59,901 nt of DNA from Bacteroidota bacterium. GTDB taxonomy: Bacteria > Bacteroidota > Ignavibacteria > SZUA-365. The translations under genes and the position numbers were made by a program. The notes beneath the pieces are model-generated. The model was not told where the DNA came from. It saw nothing but the letters and a program-made list of their open reading frames with translations, and ran no database searches. Positions 27,208 through 37,949 of the stretch are shown piece after piece. The stretch lies in the NCBI GenBank assembly GCA_023432805.1, contig JAEYUG010000007.1, positions 1-59,901 on the forward strand, read 5' to 3'. Numbering within the stretch: position 1 is the stretch's first letter; each line of letters begins with the position of its first letter.

Positions 27208-29043
27208 TCAGCGCAACAGCGTCATGGGGCGCACGCGTGTCTGCGTGCCCTGCTGCACGCGGCAGACGTAGATGCCGGATGCGGCGCGGTCGGCATGCCA
27301 GACGACATGATGCGTTCCGGCCGCGTGCATGCCATCGGCGAGTACGGCGACTTCCGCGCCGGCGAGGGTGTGCACGCTCACACGCACATGGCCCGCTGCA
27401 GAGGCATACGAAATCGTGGTCGAGGGATTGAAGGGATTCGGATAATTCTGTCCGACATGCAGCGTGGTGGGGGCTTCCGCACGGGCGATCGCGGTGACGG
27501 CGGCCGAGTCGTACGAGAGTAGGGTCAGACGGGAGGGTTCATTCCCCCCGAGAAACATCGTGTTGACAGATCCCTGTACGGGACCAAGCACGTAGTTTCC
27601 AAAATCGACCGACGTGTTCGGAAGCAGCGCCATGCCGCCGTGCATGCGCGCCTCGATCACGTGTCCGGCCGCGACGGTGTGCATCGCGCTCGTCAGATCG
27701 AAGGAGATTGTCTCGGCGCCGGGGGCATTGTCACGCACCTGCGCGTGGCCGCGCACGATGGGCTTCGACTGGCCCGTGGCGGGGTCGACGTCGTAGAGGT
27801 AGAGCGAAACCTGATACTGCGATCCTGTGCCGTCTGTGCGCAGCACGACGCCACCCTGCGCGCCGGCGATGGTCATCGGCGCGGCGAACGGCTCGCTGCG
27901 GAAGGTCAGCACATTCGACCCGAGGAAGTTCGCATAGGTCATGGTCTGCTGTGATGGGGAGGATGGCGGTGTGCTGCCGAGACCGGCGGGACCGAAGTAC
28001 CAGGTGTGCCGCGACAGTCCCTGCGGAAGCGTCGCGGGCGCATGCAGCCAACAGGCGGAATCGGCGATCGCGAAGACGTGCGGTGCGGCAGTGGCGCCAT
28101 CCATCATCACCACGGCGGTGGCGGGATCGATGATGTGGGCGGCGGAGACATCGTCTTTGAGCCAGTAGGCGCGCCAGTCGTCCACCTGTTGCTGGTAGAG
28201 ATTCCGCATCGAACCGGCGGGGGGCACGGTGTGGCCGGCGGGATAGGTCATGATGCGTTTGGGCGCGCCGATCGCGGCGAACTGGCGCAGAGCGGCGGAT
28301 TGATTGAAGAAGCCGTCGTGATTGCTGACGAACATCGCCACCGGGGTGGTCGTTGCGGCCTCGAGTGGTGCGGTCGAAAACGAGCGGAGGAAGGATTCGA
28401 CCGGGGCGATGTTTCCGGAATTCACGGCGTTGTTCACCACATCCTTCAGCGACGCATCCAGGCGCGCTGTGGCCACGCCGATGGCGCGGGCGAAGGTCCA
28501 GTTCAGCGCATTGTTCTCCGTCCAGTTCTCGTCGAAGCGGCCGTTGGCGATGACCGAGGTGACCGAGCGGACGCCGAGGTTGTGCGCGGCGGCGGCCCAT
28601 GCGAGCAGGCCGCCCTGCGATCCGCCCTCGACGGCGACGCGGTCGGGATTGACGCCGGGCAGGGACTTGGTCGCTGCGATCAAAGCCGAGAGATCGGCCA
28701 GCACGCGCGGCGAGGTGAAGAAGTCGAAGACGCCTTCTGAGGCAGCCTGTCCGCGCACGCTGAACGACATGGCGGCATAGCCCCCGAAGGCCGCGCTCTG
28801 CGCGAGTGCCTGGTTGTCGTTCATCGAGCCGTTGAAACCGTGCACGAAGAGGATCGCCGGCCAGCCGGCCGTGGGTGGTGCGGTGGTCGGCAGGATGTAG
28901 AAGGCCTCGAGGCGGATGCCGTCATTCATCACGAGTGTTGTGTCGACGCGGGTCTGGGCGTCCGCACGCGGGAGGACGGGGAGCATGAGGAGCAGGAACA
29001 CACACGACACGGGGATACGGAACGTGGGGAAACGCAGGCGCAT
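27208..29043 (-). CDS. Secreted alpha/beta hydrolase with type IX secretion sorting domain
   Basis: 611 residues from the ATG at 29043, which gives a signal peptide (1-30, ending RADAQ); the in-frame extension to 29265 overlaps the divergent peptidase gene. The hydrolase domain (about 33-330) has oxyanion segment FVHGFNG and nucleophile Ser142 in GGSQGG, resembling the acetyl-xylan esterase / S15 (CocE/NonD) group. A beta-rich domain (about 400-525) follows. Residues 533-611 form a C-terminal sorting domain starting NYPNPFNPSTT, typical for T9SS cargo. It is probably exported and cell-surface attached or released. The substrate is unknown (ester or peptide). Confidence 0.82.
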   Translation of the reverse strand: MRLRFPTFRIPVSCVFLLLMLPVLPRADAQTRVDTTLVMNDGIRLEAFYILPTTAPPTAGWPAILFVHGFNGSMNDNQALAQSAAFGGYAAMSFSVRGQAASEGVFDFFTSPRVLADLSALIAATKSLPGVNPDRVAVEGGSQGGLLAWAAAAHNLGVRSVTSVIANGRFDENWTENNALNWTFARAIGVATARLDASLKDVVNNAVNSGNIAPVESFLRSFSTAPLEAATTTPVAMFVSNHDGFFNQSAALRQFAAIGAPKRIMTYPAGHTVPPAGSMRNLYQQQVDDWRAYWLKDDVSAAHIIDPATAVVMMDGATAAPHVFAIADSACWLHAPATLPQGLSRHTWYFGPAGLGSTPPSSPSQQTMTYANFLGSNVLTFRSEPFAAPMTIAGAQGGVVLRTDGTGSQYQVSLYLYDVDPATGQSKPIVRGHAQVRDNAPGAETISFDLTSAMHTVAAGHVIEARMHGGMALLPNTSVDFGNYVLGPVQGSVNTMFLGGNEPSRLTLLSYDSAAVTAIARAEAPTTLHVGQNYPNPFNPSTTISYASAAGHVRVSVHTLAGAEVAVLADGMHAAGTHHVVWHADRAASGIYVCRVQQGTQTRVRPMTLLR

Positions 29044-29279
29044 GGCGGTTTCTATCTGTTGCTGATCGTGGGGAGGGACAAGTCTACGAAACATACGGTG
29101 ATTCGTTGCAGCGGGCAATTCCCGGTGTGTGCCATCCGTGCAAAGCTTGGCCTCGGGCGTGATTTTCGCTACCTTCGAGGTCGGCCCGTTCGCCTGCGGC
29201 GCAGGACGCTTCCGCAGGAATGACACGGTATTGGAATCGCCCGCTCCGCACGCATTCGCATTCACTGCACGTATCCGTC

Positions 29280-31412
29280 ATGAAACACATCCTCTCCCTG
29301 TTCACGCTCGCGACGCTGTTCGTCGCATCCACATTTTCGATCACGGCCGACGAGGGCATGTATCCCCTCAGCGAGCTTTCGCGCCTGAATCTCAGGGCGA
29401 AGGGACTCAAGCTCGATCCCAGGGAGGTGTACAATCCCAACGGACCGAGTCTGGTCGATGCGATCTGCCGCGTGGGCGGGGGCACGGGTGAGTTCGTGTC
29501 GAAGGACGGGTTGATTCTCACGAATCATCACATCGCGTTCAGCGGGGTGAGTGCGGCAAGTTCGCCGCAGAACGATTATCTGAAGAACGGATTCACGGCG
29601 CACACGCGCGCGCAGGAGATCCCGGCGAAGGACTACACCTGCCTGATCACGGAAGCGTATCGCGACGTGTCGGCCGAGGTGCTCGCGGCGGCGACGCCGT
29701 CGATGTCGCCGTCTGATCGAAGCACGGCGATCCGCGCGAAGATGCAGTCCCTCGCCAAGGCCGAGGAAGCGGGGCGAGCGAACATCTCGTGCGAGGTGTC
29801 GGAGATGTTTCCGGGCAAGTCGTACGTGCTGTTCACCTATCGTCTGATCACCGATGTGCGGCTCGTGTACGTCCCCCCGATCGGTGTCGGCAATTTTGGC
29901 GGCGAGACCGACAACTGGGTCTGGCCGCGGCACACGGGCGATTTCAGTTTCCTGCGCGCCTACGTGGCGCCCGACGGCAGCACGCGCGCATACGACAAGG
30001 CGAACGTGCCGTTCACGCCGAAGCGCTGGTTGAAGATCGCGCCGAAGGGCGTGCGCGAGAATGACTTCGTAATGATTCTCGGGTACCCCGGGCGGACGTT
30101 CCGTCACAAGACCTCGCACTATGTCGACCTGCACGAACGGGTGCAGCTGCCATACATCTCGATGCGCTTCGACCGGATGATCGGGTCCGTCGAGGAGGCA
30201 TCGAGTGGAAATCGCGCGCTCGAACTGATGTACGCCGACTACATCAAGAGTCTGGCGAACGCGACCAAGAACTACAAGGGGAAGCTGCAGGGACTGCGCC
30301 GCCTCAGGCTCGTCGAGGAGAAGCGCGGCGAGGAGGCGCAGTTGCAGGCCTTCATCGACAAGACGCCGGCGCTTTCGGCGCAGTACGCCTCGACGCTCAC
30401 CGACATCGCGAAGGTATACGCCGAGCAGATGACGTGGATGAAGCAGGAGCTCGTCTTCGGTCAGATCGCGCGCAACCGGCTCGTGACGGCGGCCTCGCAG
30501 GTGCTTGCCTACGCATCGGCGAAGGAGCGCACGGGCGAGCAGCGTGAAAAGCTGCGCGGGACGATCACGACGATGTATGAGGAAATGGATGGCGGGATCG
30601 AACTGCTGCTCCTTTCCGGTCTTGTTGCAGACGCGGCACAGCTGGCGGAAGCCCAGCGCTTCCTCACCATTGATGCGCTGGCCGGGGCTTCCGCGGCGGG
30701 GCGTGCGGGTGAGACGGCTGCGCACACGGCGCTTGCGGCGCACGCTTCCCTCACACGAACGAAGGAGGCGCTGCTCGCAGCCATCGACATGTCGGCAACG
30801 GACATCGAGGCGAGCGGCGATCTGGTGTTCCGCATCGCGAAGGCCGTACGCGAGTCGTCGGCAGGGATCCGCGACCGGCAGCGTGCGCGCGACGGCGAAC
30901 TGACGCGGCTCGAGGCGGATCTGCTCGAGGCGAAGATGGCATGGAAGAAGGGATCGTTCCTGCCTGACGCGAACAGCACGCTACGGCTGACCTACGGATA
31001 TGTGCGCGGGTATGCCCCGGCCGATGCCGTGCGCTATGCGCCGCAGTCCACCCTGCGCGGCATCGTCGAGAAGCATCGGGGCGAGGAGCCGTTCGATGCG
31101 CCGGTGCGTCTGCTCGAGTTGTACAACACGAAGCAGATCGATCGTGCGTACATTGATCCCGCGCTCGGCGACGTGCCCGTTGCCCTGCTGTACAACGGCG
31201 ACACGACCGGCGGCAATTCCGGGAGTCCCGTGCTCAATGCCCACGGCGAACTCGTCGGCGTGAACTTCGACCGCACCTTCGAGGCGACGATCAACGACTA
31301 CAAGTGGAGCGAAAGCTACAGCCGTTCGATCGGGGCGGACATCCGCTACGTGCTGTTCGTGGCAAAGTATGTCGGGGGAGCGGACTTCCTGCTCAAGGAA
31401 CTGGGAGTCTGA
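29280..31412 (+). CDS. S46-family dipeptidyl-peptidase, DPP11-like
   Basis: 710 residues from the ATG at 29280 (MKHILSLF, signal peptide about 1-22). S46 enzymes are periplasmic serine exopeptidases that release dipeptides. The triad regions are visible: TNHHIAFSG (His), GGETDNWVWPRHTGDF (Asp) and GGNSGSPV with Ser647. Eighteen residues later is Arg665, matching the position of Arg673 in Porphyromonas DPP11, which selects Asp/Glu at P1; DPP7 has Gly there. An acidic preference is therefore inferred. It is divergent from the secreted hydrolase. Confidence 0.92.
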   Translation: MKHILSLFTLATLFVASTFSITADEGMYPLSELSRLNLRAKGLKLDPREVYNPNGPSLVDAICRVGGGTGEFVSKDGLILTNHHIAFSGVSAASSPQNDYLKNGFTAHTRAQEIPAKDYTCLITEAYRDVSAEVLAAATPSMSPSDRSTAIRAKMQSLAKAEEAGRANISCEVSEMFPGKSYVLFTYRLITDVRLVYVPPIGVGNFGGETDNWVWPRHTGDFSFLRAYVAPDGSTRAYDKANVPFTPKRWLKIAPKGVRENDFVMILGYPGRTFRHKTSHYVDLHERVQLPYISMRFDRMIGSVEEASSGNRALELMYADYIKSLANATKNYKGKLQGLRRLRLVEEKRGEEAQLQAFIDKTPALSAQYASTLTDIAKVYAEQMTWMKQELVFGQIARNRLVTAASQVLAYASAKERTGEQREKLRGTITTMYEEMDGGIELLLLSGLVADAAQLAEAQRFLTIDALAGASAAGRAGETAAHTALAAHASLTRTKEALLAAIDMSATDIEASGDLVFRIAKAVRESSAGIRDRQRARDGELTRLEADLLEAKMAWKKGSFLPDANSTLRLTYGYVRGYAPADAVRYAPQSTLRGIVEKHRGEEPFDAPVRLLELYNTKQIDRAYIDPALGDVPVALLYNGDTTGGNSGSPVLNAHGELVGVNFDRTFEATINDYKWSESYSRSIGADIRYVLFVAKYVGGADFLLKELGV

Positions 31413-31438
31413 GCGTGCTCTTCGCCACGCCTGCCGCG

Positions 31439-32215
31439 ATGCACGTCATCGTGCTCAACTCCGGCAGCAACGGCAATGCGGTGTACGTCGAGAGCGTTCG
31501 CAGCGGAGCGGCCGTGCTGCTCGACTGCGGAATCTCGCGCAAGCAGATCGAAGTGCGTCTCAAGGTACACGGACGCTACGCCGACCGCGTGCGCGGCGTG
31601 TTTATCACCCATGAGCACGGCGATCACGTGCGCGGTGTGGAGGTTTTCAATCGCATGTACCACGTCCCGCTCTACCTGACCGAGGAGACCTTCCGCCGGA
31701 TGTGGAGCCGGGCCGCGCTCAAGGGCTTCCACTTCATGGCCCATCACGACAGCGTCACACTCGAAGACATCACCGTGACGGCCGTGCCCAAGAGTCACGA
31801 CGCAGCCGATCCCGTCTCCTTTCTCGTGACCATCGACGGTGTTCGCTTCCTCTACTCGACCGACCATGGAGAGCTCGGCGAGTCGATCACCGCGCTGCTG
31901 CCTACCGTGGATGCGCTCATGCTCGAGAGCAACTACGACGTGCGCATGCTGTGGGAGGGCGACTACCCGGACGATCTCAAGGCGCGGGTGGATTCGGTGG
32001 TGGGACACCTTTCGAACGACCAGGCCACGTCGTACATCGAACGCCACTGCGATGGGAAGCTGCGCACGCTGATTCTCGCCCACGTGAGCGAGAACAACAA
32101 CACCCCCGAGCATGTAGCCGCCGCTGCCGCCGACATGCTCGCGCGCACTCCGCACCTGCGTCCCACCGTGCACATCGCCTCCCGCCACACCGTCGGCGAC
32201 ATCATCACCGTCTGA
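31439..32215 (+). CDS. MBL-fold metallohydrolase, YycJ/WalJ-like
   Basis: 258 residues from the ATG at 31439; a GTG at 31415 in frame is possible. The metal-binding motif THEHGDH is at 57-63 and further ligands are likely in KSHDAADP, DHGE and a late HVSENNN. The N-terminus LNSGSNGNAVYVE is characteristic of YycJ-type proteins, some of which are 5'-3' exonucleases. It starts 26 bases after the peptidase stop and may be co-transcribed. Specific substrate not known. Confidence 0.88.
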   Translation: MHVIVLNSGSNGNAVYVESVRSGAAVLLDCGISRKQIEVRLKVHGRYADRVRGVFITHEHGDHVRGVEVFNRMYHVPLYLTEETFRRMWSRAALKGFHFMAHHDSVTLEDITVTAVPKSHDAADPVSFLVTIDGVRFLYSTDHGELGESITALLPTVDALMLESNYDVRMLWEGDYPDDLKARVDSVVGHLSNDQATSYIERHCDGKLRTLILAHVSENNNTPEHVAAAAADMLARTPHLRPTVHIASRHTVGDIITV

Positions 32216-32217
32216 CC

Positions 32218-32269
32218 GGGAGGACGGACGCCCTCGTCCGTCTTAGGAGGACGGACGCCCTCGTCCGTC
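32218..32269. repeat. Two tandem 27-bp hairpin repeat units
   Basis: Two units at 27-base spacing (32218 and 32245), each with the palindrome GACGGACG-CCCT-CGTCCGTC preceded by GGAG. They begin three bases after the stop codon of the MBL gene and precede a separate terminator. Confidence 0.85.
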
Positions 32270-32295
32270 ATTGCACAACACACCGATTCACAAAA

Positions 32296-32324
32296 AACGG
32301 GCATCCCTCGCGGGATGCCCGTTT
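32296..32324. terminator. Bidirectional intrinsic terminator
   Basis: Twelve-base perfect stem AACGGGCATCCC / GGGATGCCCGTT with loop TCGC, flanked by an A-run on the left and T on the right. It serves the convergent MBL and TonB-domain genes. Confidence 0.85.
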
Positions 32325-32347
32325 CCATATACAGCTGTTCGTACAGC

Positions 32348-33205
32348 CTACAGATACGATTTCTTCAGTTCGAGCTCCTGTGTCAGGCGATCGAGATCGC
32401 TCTGATAAGGCAGCGACACCGTCACCACATTGTGCGACTGCGGTGTGGCGAGCGTCACCGTCGGCGCATGCTCGGCATGCGGCAGCACGTTGCGGAACTC
32501 CGCATCGGTGTCGGGTGTGGTCTGCTGCGCGTGCAGTGCGTCGCGGTGGTCGCGCGTCGCGGTGATCTCCTCGCGCAGGCGGAGAATGGCGGTTTCCTTC
32601 TTCTCGGCGAGCATGCGGTGCAGACGCTTGCCGAGCGAGACCTTTTCCTCGACCGAACGCTTGGCTGTCTCGTAGCGGCTCTTTGTCGCACTGGTTCGCG
32701 CCGTCATATAGCTCTGGAACTGATCCATCGCTGCGTCGTACTCCTGCTGCACGCGCGCAAGTTCGAGACGCGTGTGCCAGTACTGTTCGGGATCGGCGGA
32801 CAGCAGGAAGTAGAACGGCACCCGCATGCGGAAATCGACGGGCAGTCCGTTCAGTGTCGCATATCCGACGGGAAACTTCGTGGCCATGGCACCCTTGAGG
32901 GCGGCCTCGTCGAACTGCGCGTCGCCGGAACTGACAGTCACGCGGGCATGCACGACGGAACCCTCGGCCGTGCAGGAGATCTCCACCTCGACCACCCCTT
33001 CACGCTCCTCACGGATATGCGCAGCAGGATACTCGGGCGTGCCGTAGCGCGGCTGCTCGAGCGTGGTGAAACGGATGTCGGCTGTATTGTCGGGAACGCG
33101 GAAATACGGGGGGACGAAACCTCGTGACTGCGATGCATCGCCCTGCGCGTAAGCGGAGAGGGTGCATCCCACGAGTACTGCTACAATTGTGGCAAAGCGC
33201 TTCAT
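32348..33205 (-). CDS. Periplasmic TonB C-terminal-domain protein with coiled coil
   Basis: 285 residues. Signal peptide 1-20 (ends SAYAQ). Residues about 55-135 match a TonB C-terminal domain (YPAAHIREEREGVVEVEISC, then FDEAALKGAMATKFPV), followed by a long charged coiled coil (about 140-225). There is no N-terminal membrane anchor or proline-rich spacer, so it is not a classical energy transducer; it may be a soluble periplasmic partner. The 150 bases upstream are AT-rich and contain its promoter. Role unknown. Confidence 0.72.
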   Translation of the reverse strand: MKRFATIVAVLVGCTLSAYAQGDASQSRGFVPPYFRVPDNTADIRFTTLEQPRYGTPEYPAAHIREEREGVVEVEISCTAEGSVVHARVTVSSGDAQFDEAALKGAMATKFPVGYATLNGLPVDFRMRVPFYFLLSADPEQYWHTRLELARVQQEYDAAMDQFQSYMTARTSATKSRYETAKRSVEEKVSLGKRLHRMLAEKKETAILRLREEITATRDHRDALHAQQTTPDTDAEFRNVLPHAEHAPTVTLATPQSHNVVTVSLPYQSDLDRLTQELELKKSYL

Positions 33206-33355
33206 ACGACCTCGTGACTACGGTACAACGATGAAGGTGCGTATCGTCAAATCAAGGTGAGAAGAAATATTACAGAGTTGTAAGAATTCTGCAAGAGCCG
33301 AATTTTCACACCTGTCAAGTGCATTTGTAGAAGATTTCAGGCAATTTTCGAAATA

Positions 33356-34987
33356 TCAAGCACTTGGCGATGCGGAAGGAAGCTCCGATTCCGCGCACCC
33401 GATGCGCGCAAGCCAGGCCTGGGCGCATCGGATTCCGTCGACGGCGGCGGATGTGATTCCACCCGCATGGCCGGCACCCTCGCCGACGGGATAGAGCCAG
33501 GGATGCGTGGGGGAGGTCAGATGGACGGGATCGCGCTCGATGCGGTAGGGCGAGGAGGTCCGGCTCTCGAGTCCGAAAAGCTGCGCGTCCTCCTGCACTG
33601 AGAATCCCCGCATCGTGCGATCGAAACGACTGATGCCGCGACCGAGGGCTTCCGCAATGAAGGGTGGGAGAAGCGCATGCAGGTCGGCGGACGCAATGGG
33701 ATTCACGCACGAGTGTGCGCCGAGTGCGCGGGTGCGGCTGCCAGAGAGGAAATCCCCCAACCTCTGGGCCGGGACAACATTGCATGCACCAGTCGGATTG
33801 ACTGCCGCACGGAAGCGCTCCTCGAACTGCATCTGCATGGCCAGCGCCGCATCCACACCGGTGAAGCCTTCACGCGCCAGATCCTCGCGCGAGACGTTCA
33901 CGACGATCGCCGCGTTCGAGAAGCGGCCGCCCTTGCGGGAGTTGCTCATGCCGTTGGTGATCACGCCGTCGGTCGAGGTGCTTGCATTGAGCACGTAGCC
34001 ACCGGGACACATGCAGAACGAATAGACCGCGCGCTGCTCGTCTTTCCAGGTGTGGGCGAGACGGTACTGCGCGGTTTCGATGCCGGGGTAGCGCGTGGCA
34101 TGCTCGGCGCCGTACTGCATGTCGTTGATGGCACGTGCGGTGTGCTCGATCCGCAGCCCCATCGCGAATTCCTTGACATCCATCGCCACGTCACGCGCCC
34201 GCAGCAGGGCGTAGGTCTCTCGCGAGGAATGCCCCGTCGCGAGAAACAATGCGGCGGCATCGGTGATGTCGCCGGTGCTCGTACGCAACCGGCCGGGCGC
34301 CTGCGCGGCGCCCTCCATGTCGAGCAGGCGCGTGCGGTACCGCACATCCACCCCGTCGTGCTCCATGCGGTCGAGCATGCGCGTGATGCACTGACGGATG
34401 AGGTTGGACCCGAGATGGGGATTGTAGACGTAGCGGATGTCGTCAGGCGCACCGAACTCGGTGAACACCGACATCACCCAGGCGATGTACGGCGAGCGGA
34501 TGCGCGTGATCAGCTTCCCGTCGCTGTAGGTGCCCGCGCCGCCCGCGCCGAACGAGATGTTTGAAAAGGGATCCAGCTCTCCTTTTTTCATGAAGCGCGC
34601 CATGTCGCGGACGCGTTCGCGCATCGGCGGACCCTGCTCGACGAGCACGGGAGCGATGCCGTGGCGGTGCAGCCACAGCGCAGAAAAAAGACCACCAGGT
34701 CCGCTGCCCACGATCACGGGCCGCGGCAGCGCCGCCCCTACCTGCGCGAGCCGCGAACGCAGCGCCTCGACACGCACGCGCTGCGCGGCGATCAGTCCGC
34801 GCGTCGCGTCGGCGGGATCCTGCAGATCCGTGCTCAGCGCGTACTGCACGCGAATCGACCGGTGCTGCCGCGCGTCGATGCTCCGCTTGAGTATGCGCAC
34901 CTCTTCGGTTCCTGCCGCCGCCCGCACTGCATCGCGAAACTCCTGCTCGCTGTGATTGAAGGGGAGGATGACCTGGAAGGTGTGCAT
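33356..34987 (-). CDS. FAD-dependent dehydrogenase, COG2509 type
   Basis: 543 residues. After about 90 residues of family-specific N-terminal domain, the dinucleotide-binding motif VGSGPGGLFSALWL appears, followed by EQGPPMRERVRDMARF and SFGAGGAGTYSDGKL, which identify the uncharacterised FAD dehydrogenase group COG2509. The C-terminal GEGAGHAGGITSAAVDG completes the FAD site. Physiological substrate unknown. It is the last gene of a likely operon htpG - 172-residue protein - this gene, with a nine-base gap upstream. Confidence 0.88.
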   Translation of the reverse strand: MHTFQVILPFNHSEQEFRDAVRAAAGTEEVRILKRSIDARQHRSIRVQYALSTDLQDPADATRGLIAAQRVRVEALRSRLAQVGAALPRPVIVGSGPGGLFSALWLHRHGIAPVLVEQGPPMRERVRDMARFMKKGELDPFSNISFGAGGAGTYSDGKLITRIRSPYIAWVMSVFTEFGAPDDIRYVYNPHLGSNLIRQCITRMLDRMEHDGVDVRYRTRLLDMEGAAQAPGRLRTSTGDITDAAALFLATGHSSRETYALLRARDVAMDVKEFAMGLRIEHTARAINDMQYGAEHATRYPGIETAQYRLAHTWKDEQRAVYSFCMCPGGYVLNASTSTDGVITNGMSNSRKGGRFSNAAIVVNVSREDLAREGFTGVDAALAMQMQFEERFRAAVNPTGACNVVPAQRLGDFLSGSRTRALGAHSCVNPIASADLHALLPPFIAEALGRGISRFDRTMRGFSVQEDAQLFGLESRTSSPYRIERDPVHLTSPTHPWLYPVGEGAGHAGGITSAAVDGIRCAQAWLARIGCAESELPSASPSA

Positions 34988-34996
34988 TGCGGGTGC

Positions 34997-35515
34997 TCAG
35001 TCTGGAGTGGGGGATGGAGGAATACCGCCGTCGTCGGGTGCGGCGGGTGGCGTGCCGCCTGCATCGGGGGAAGTCCCTCCCGCGTCGGGGCGGTCGGGAG
35101 ACGAGCCTCCGCCACCCATCAGGATGCTGCGGATCTGTTCGTCGAGGCTGCGATCGACTGCCGGCGGAATGTGGTCGTCGCGCTGCTCGTTCTCCTTCGT
35201 GCGACGGTCGCGCTCGTGCTGGATCGCAGCCAGTTCGGCACGCAGCCGTTCCGTCTCGGCCGCACGTTCGAGTTCGAAGAAGGCGAGCTGCCGGTAGCGC
35301 TCGTCGAGATCGTGTTCCGACCAGGTGCCGAGATCTGCACCGAGGGGAGCGGAAGGGGCATCCGCAGCAACGAGAATGGTGATCTCGTTGCTGCGGGTGC
35401 TGACAAGGTCGGCATTGTTGACGGCGAGCAGTTGCTCGCTCTCGCGCAGCACACCGATGGCCCGGAGCAGGGTGTGCAGGTCGTTCTTGCCGATGGCATA
35501 GCGGATGAAGGTCAT
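34997..35515 (-). CDS. Hypothetical protein with coiled coil and Gly/Pro/Asp-rich tail
   Basis: 172 residues; not recognised. The N-terminal 60 residues form a mixed alpha/beta sequence, about 75-112 is a charged coiled coil (RYRQLAFFELERAAETERLR and onward), and 132-172 is a low-complexity tail of PDAGGTSPDAGGTPP type. It sits between htpG and the FAD dehydrogenase with gaps of 12 and 9 bases, so it is almost certainly translated in that operon. Cytoplasmic, no signal peptide. Confidence 0.65.
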   Translation of the reverse strand: MTFIRYAIGKNDLHTLLRAIGVLRESEQLLAVNNADLVSTRSNEITILVAADAPSAPLGADLGTWSEHDLDERYRQLAFFELERAAETERLRAELAAIQHERDRRTKENEQRDDHIPPAVDRSLDEQIRSILMGGGGSSPDRPDAGGTSPDAGGTPPAAPDDGGIPPSPTPD

Positions 35516-35527
35516 GTCGGCATCCGG

Positions 35528-37390
<1,863 letters not shown>

Positions 37391-37479
37391 GGTGATCTGT
37401 CTCCGATGGTTGCACACATTTTTGACCAGCAACAAATGTATGCAACGCGCCGTTCACCTCGCAATCCACATTGTCGGCT

Positions 37480-37532
37480 GGGAAGACGGACGCCCTCGTC
37501 CGTCGTGGGAGGACGGACGCCCTCGTCCGTCC
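37480..37532. repeat. Two tandem 27-bp hairpin repeat units
   Basis: Units start at 37480 and 37507. The second has a nine-base stem GGACGGACG / CGTCCGTCC around CCCT. They lie between the htpG start and the cobalamin riboswitch. Confidence 0.85.
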
Positions 37533-37627
37533 CATGAGCCATGTCCCGGCAGAAGTTGCACGCAACCCTGAATGCGCGTATGTTTCAACGCTTGTACTGA
37601 AACACCTTCGTTCTTTCTCAATCCATG

Positions 37628-37790
37628 ACGGTTTCCGCGCGAGCGGAATGAAAACGGGAATGCCGTGCAAATCGGCAACTGCCCCGCAACTGTAAGCAGC
37701 GACATGAGCGCGCGAGTCCCACTGGTCGAACCATGACCGGGAAGGGGCGCGTTCGAGGCCCACGCCGGCTGCAAGTCAGGAGACCTGCCT
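37628..37790 (+). promoter_or_regulatory. Cobalamin riboswitch
   Basis: The conserved blocks appear in order: AAAACGGGAATGCCGTG, GCCCCGCAACTGTAAGCAG, CCACTGG, CCGGGAAGG, GCCGGCTGC, and the B12 box AAGTCAGGAGACCTGCC (37773-37789). This is a class I adenosylcobalamin-type aptamer. It lies upstream of a BtuB-like receptor and is followed by an intrinsic terminator, so ligand binding most likely stops transcription of the uptake genes. Confidence 0.95.
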
Positions 37791-37857
37791 TCATGGGACA
37801 CACAGCCTTCGCGGGTGAGGACTGGTGGACTCCTTCACAGGAGCTTGTGCTGCATTC

Positions 37858-37886
37858 ACCCCGTCGCGTTCGCGGACGGGTTTTTT
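37858..37886 (+). terminator. Riboswitch-controlled intrinsic terminator
   Basis: CCCGTC (37860-37865) pairs with GACGGG (37875-37880), with extra internal G-C pairs, and six T residues follow immediately. It is 70 bases past the aptamer and 64 bases before the receptor start, the position of an expression platform. Confidence 0.8.
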
Positions 37887-37949
37887 GTTGCCCTGCCTCT
37901 CCACCCTTCTCACCCCGACGCGCGCTGATATCAGCCAATCGCCGTCTTC

